Of a DNA stretch of 7,302 nucleotides, positions 5,545-7,302 are shown in pieces. This stretch comes from Dehalococcoidales bacterium. Its GTDB lineage: Bacteria; Chloroflexota; Dehalococcoidia; Dehalococcoidales; RBG-16-60-22. Under the pieces are notes generated by a model. It was given only the letters and a program-made list of their open reading frames with translations. It was not told where the DNA came from and did not search any database. The DNA lies in NCBI GenBank assembly GCA_030615475.1, contig JAUWZF010000050.1:1-7302 (forward strand), in the 5' to 3' direction. Position 1 is the first letter of the stretch; the number at the start of each line of letters is the position of its first letter. The position numbers and the translations under genes are program-made.

Positions 5545-6822
5545 TTACCAGCATGTCAACGAATCGAGGAAGAGCTTCTTTAAATCGTCGGGGGTGAAAG
5601 GTCTGGGTGACAGGCCAATTACCCTGTGCTGCGGCAGCGTGCCCTCCACCAGTTTATCGACATCGGCGGTCGTATAACCGACAGCACCGAGACCGTTGGG
5701 AATCCCCGTTTTCTGCATCAGAGCGATGACGGCACCGGCGAGTAAATCGCCCGCATCCTCCGCGGCAGTTCCCGCAGTATCCACGCCCATCAGCCGGGCA
5801 GCCTCCAGGTGTCTTTCCGGATTTGCCGATGCCGTAAAGCGAAAGACAGCCGGGGCACACAGGATTACCGACATCCCATGCGGAATAATCGGGTGGTCGA
5901 GAGAGTAACCGTCAGGCTTATAGTCGCGTACCATCCCGGATACGGGATAGGACATGCCGTGGGGTAGATGAACCCCGGCGTTGCCGAAGCCAATACCGGC
6001 AAAGGTGGCCGCCATAAGCATCTGGCTGCGGGCTTCATCATCAGCGGGATTTTCAATTACCTTAATGATGTTTTCGCTGACAACCTCGATAGCCCGCGCC
6101 GCCCAGATATCACTTATCGGGTTGGAGCCCTGATAGGTGGGCCTCAGGCGAGGGTTTTCCGGCGCCGGGCGCCGGTCGAAGGGAAGGGCGGTAAAGGACT
6201 CAAGGGCGTGAACCAGGACATCGAAGCCGGTGCAGGCGGCGACCATTCGAGGGAGAGTGCGGGTGTTTTCCGGGTCGACGATGGCGAGGGTCGGGCGTAT
6301 CGCCCGGCTGGCAATACCCGTCTTGGCGTGCATATCGAGGATATCGAAGATGGCGATGCCCGTCGTCTCGCTGCCCGTCCCCGCCGTGGTGGGAATACAT
6401 GCCAGCGGCTTAAGGGGGCCGGGCACGGGAACCGCTTTGCCGATGGGAGCGTTGACATAGTCCAGGAAATCGGCGGGGCAGGTGGAATAAAGGTTGGCTA
6501 CCTTGGCGGTATCCATGCTGGAACCGCCGCCGACACCGACAAAGCCATCGAACTTACCCTTTACGGCAAAGTCGATAGCTTCCTCGAGGGAAGCGTCCGT
6601 AGGCTCGATGCGGGTATTATCGTACAAAACGGCCTCCAGCCCCTCGTCCTTTAACGATTGCAGGGCGGTCCGGACGGGCGGCATGGCGGCAAGATTGCTA
6701 TCGGTAACCACCATAACCCTGCCGGCGCCCAGGTCTTTCATATCGAAGCCGACCTCCCGGGTAGCGCCGAAGCCGTACTTGATATTAGCCGAGCTGATGT
6801 GAATTACCGATTCAAAAGGCAT
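5545..6822 (-). CDS. Iron-containing alcohol dehydrogenase, hydroxyacid-oxoacid transhydrogenase (ADHFE1/HOT)-like
   Basis: A complete 425-residue group III (iron-type) alcohol dehydrogenase. The N-terminal nucleotide domain carries GGGSSMDTAK (98-107) and PTTAGTGSE (144-152). The metal-binding domain offers D201 and H205 in GFDVLVHALES, H288 in LPHGMSYPVSG and H315 in IPHGMSV, matching the Asp-His-His-His set of the family. TYQGSNPISDIW (229-240) and GIGFGNAGVHLPHGMSYP (276-293), plus the C-terminal VxGTLPQxR and LSPRPF, are as I recall them from animal ADHFE1. That enzyme oxidises 4-hydroxybutyrate while reducing 2-oxoglutarate to D-2-hydroxyglutarate, with the nicotinamide kept bound. The subfamily call is good; the physiological substrate here is not shown. 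Y292 replaces a His present in enzymes such as FucO, as expected for HOT. GGGAG six to seven bases before the ATG supports the start. Confidence 0.9.
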   Translation of the reverse strand: MPFESVIHISSANIKYGFGATREVGFDMKDLGAGRVMVVTDSNLAAMPPVRTALQSLKDEGLEAVLYDNTRIEPTDASLEEAIDFAVKGKFDGFVGVGGGSSMDTAKVANLYSTCPADFLDYVNAPIGKAVPVPGPLKPLACIPTTAGTGSETTGIAIFDILDMHAKTGIASRAIRPTLAIVDPENTRTLPRMVAACTGFDVLVHALESFTALPFDRRPAPENPRLRPTYQGSNPISDIWAARAIEVVSENIIKVIENPADDEARSQMLMAATFAGIGFGNAGVHLPHGMSYPVSGMVRDYKPDGYSLDHPIIPHGMSVILCAPAVFRFTASANPERHLEAARLMGVDTAGTAAEDAGDLLAGAVIALMQKTGIPNGLGAVGYTTADVDKLVEGTLPQHRVIGLSPRPFTPDDLKKLFLDSLTCW

Positions 6823-6864
6823 GATTCGCTCCCTCTTGAGCAGGTGTATACGCGGATAACGCTG

Positions 6865-6895
6865 TGTATTATAATACAGAAGCGGGATATGTGTA
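6865..6895 (-). promoter_or_regulatory. Promoter of the HOT-like gene with a palindromic operator over the -10 box
   Basis: Minus-strand TATAAT (6873-6868) is a perfect -10; TACACA (6895-6890) 16 bases upstream matches four of six -35 bases. A start near 6861 gives a leader of about 40 bases. The -10 lies inside the perfect 14-bp palindrome TGTATTATAATACA (6865-6878), flanked by CGCT and AGCG, which extends the symmetry with a one-base offset. This is a typical operator position for a repressor dimer. Because of the symmetry, TATAAT also reads on the + strand (6870-6875). Confidence 0.6.
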
Positions 6896-6910
6896 AATGC
6901 GGGAGTGTTG

Positions 6911-6937
6911 ATGGAGGGAGAATGGGGTGAGGGGGAA
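6911..6937 (+). repeat. G-rich tract sharing GGGGTGAGG with the intergenic repeat
   Basis: ATGGAGGGAGAATGGGGTG then AGGGGGAA, ending against the stop codon of the AT-rich gene at 6938. It shares GGGGTGAGG (6924-6932) with the copies at 2600 and 3319, though the rest differs, so it is at best a degenerate member. A similar tract (GTGAGGGGAGTGGGGAG, 1093-1109) lies at the 3' end of the other AT-rich block. Confidence 0.3.
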
Positions 6938-7302
6938 TTAATTAAAATCCAAAGTAGGTTGCTCTGGTGATTTTAAAGCTTCCTCAATATCCTTATCAAA
7001 TAATTCATCTTGTTTAGCTTTTTCAATTGTCTTATATAAGTTAAAAGTACGTGCATGTGCTCTGTTTAGAGTAGTACTATACGCTTCAGACTTGATTTTC
7101 GTATGTGGAGAAGGATCACCTTTTGTAATTATATCTTTTGCATCATCTCCAATATTAGTACCCAAAACAAGTGCTTCAATTTGTGTGTCTCTAGTAACTT
7201 TTCCGCTTTTTCTAATTTCAGTTGCGTAATCTTCAGCTTGTCTCATCTCTTTAATCTTTACAACAAATCCGCCGCGTTTCAATTCAATTATCAGTACTTT
7301 CG
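6938..7302 (-). CDS. C-terminal part of a PD-(D/E)xK nuclease-like protein (partial, 5' end outside window)
   Basis: About 120 residues are visible, open to the window edge; the true start lies beyond 7302. A TTG at 7280-7282 is in frame, but it falls inside the motif KVLIIELKRGG and is not a credible start. That strand with E-L-K, then a helix with Q and Y four apart (KEMRQAEDYATEI) and strand ALVLGTNIGDD, fits the central part of PD-(D/E)xK nuclease folds as in Shedu/DUF4263-like and restriction-type proteins. The tail (ARTFNLYKTIEKAKQDELF, then a short acidic helix and QPTLDFN) resembles the closing helices of such proteins. The upstream acidic residue of the active site would lie outside the window. 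It is AT-rich (7081-7140 hold 21 G/C of 60), unlike the adjacent dehydrogenase gene, suggesting transfer. Confidence 0.65.
   Translation of the reverse strand, partial: KVLIIELKRGGFVVKIKEMRQAEDYATEIRKSGKVTRDTQIEALVLGTNIGDDAKDIITKGDPSPHTKIKSEAYSTTLNRAHARTFNLYKTIEKAKQDELFDKDIEEALKSPEQPTLDFN

Noticed and set aside
5968..6654. 228-codon open frame on the + strand opposite the dehydrogenase gene
   Set aside because: It is antisense to a gene with clear active-site motifs, has no ribosome site and reads as low-complexity GC-rich translation.
1..7302. CRISPR arrays, tRNA or rRNA genes, transposase genes
   Set aside because: No regularly spaced repeats, cloverleaf-like sequence, rRNA segment or transposase motif was found on either strand.

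Overview
The window looks like chromosomal DNA from a GC-rich bacterium. The housekeeping genes (ruvC end, ruvA, uvrB, the iron-type dehydrogenase) favour G/C at third codon positions; for example, bases 4021-4080 hold 37 G/C of 60. The gene content and a G-rich intergenic repeat recall Chloroflexota (Dehalococcoidia-like) genomes, but that placement is a guess from memory and not something the sequence proves.

Layout. Bases 1-1096 (+) are a tightly packed operon: the end of ruvC, ruvA (Holliday-junction DNA binding) and a small PPC/DUF296 protein, joined by ATGA and TAATG overlaps. Bases 1123-2381 (-) are a two-gene cassette, clearly AT-rich (bases 1441-1500 hold 21 G/C of 60) and linked by an ATGA overlap. 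It encodes an unrecognised protein with a probable winged helix, then a protein with a HEPN-type Rx6H motif and a C-terminal winged-helix-like region. It has its own promoter-like sequence. Just beyond it, at 2527-2556, lies a strong intrinsic terminator on the + strand, which no adjacent + gene uses. Bases 2557-2706 are hairpins and a G-rich repeat. Bases 2707-3123 (-) encode a stand-alone CBS-domain pair. Bases 3124-3396 are non-coding and carry a second copy of the repeat and the uvrB promoter.

Bases 3397-5400 (+) are a full-length uvrB with no Shine-Dalgarno and a -10 box placed so that the mRNA would start at or near the ATG. A 54-residue Lys/Arg/Glu-rich ORF overlaps its 3' end. Bases 5545-6822 (-) encode an iron-containing alcohol dehydrogenase most like hydroxyacid-oxoacid transhydrogenase (ADHFE1/HOT), with a 14-bp perfect palindrome over its probable -10 box. 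From 6938 to the window edge (-) runs the C-terminal part of another AT-rich gene, with an E-x-K motif and helix pattern suggesting a PD-(D/E)xK nuclease-like domain.

How the genes relate. ruvC, ruvA and uvrB are DNA-repair genes of the backbone. The two AT-rich blocks (1123-2381 and 6938-7302) have the composition and domain types (HEPN, winged helix, restriction-nuclease-like fold) usual for acquired defence or toxin-antitoxin genes. The HEPN/winged-helix pair is the best candidate for an undescribed system here; its function is inference only.
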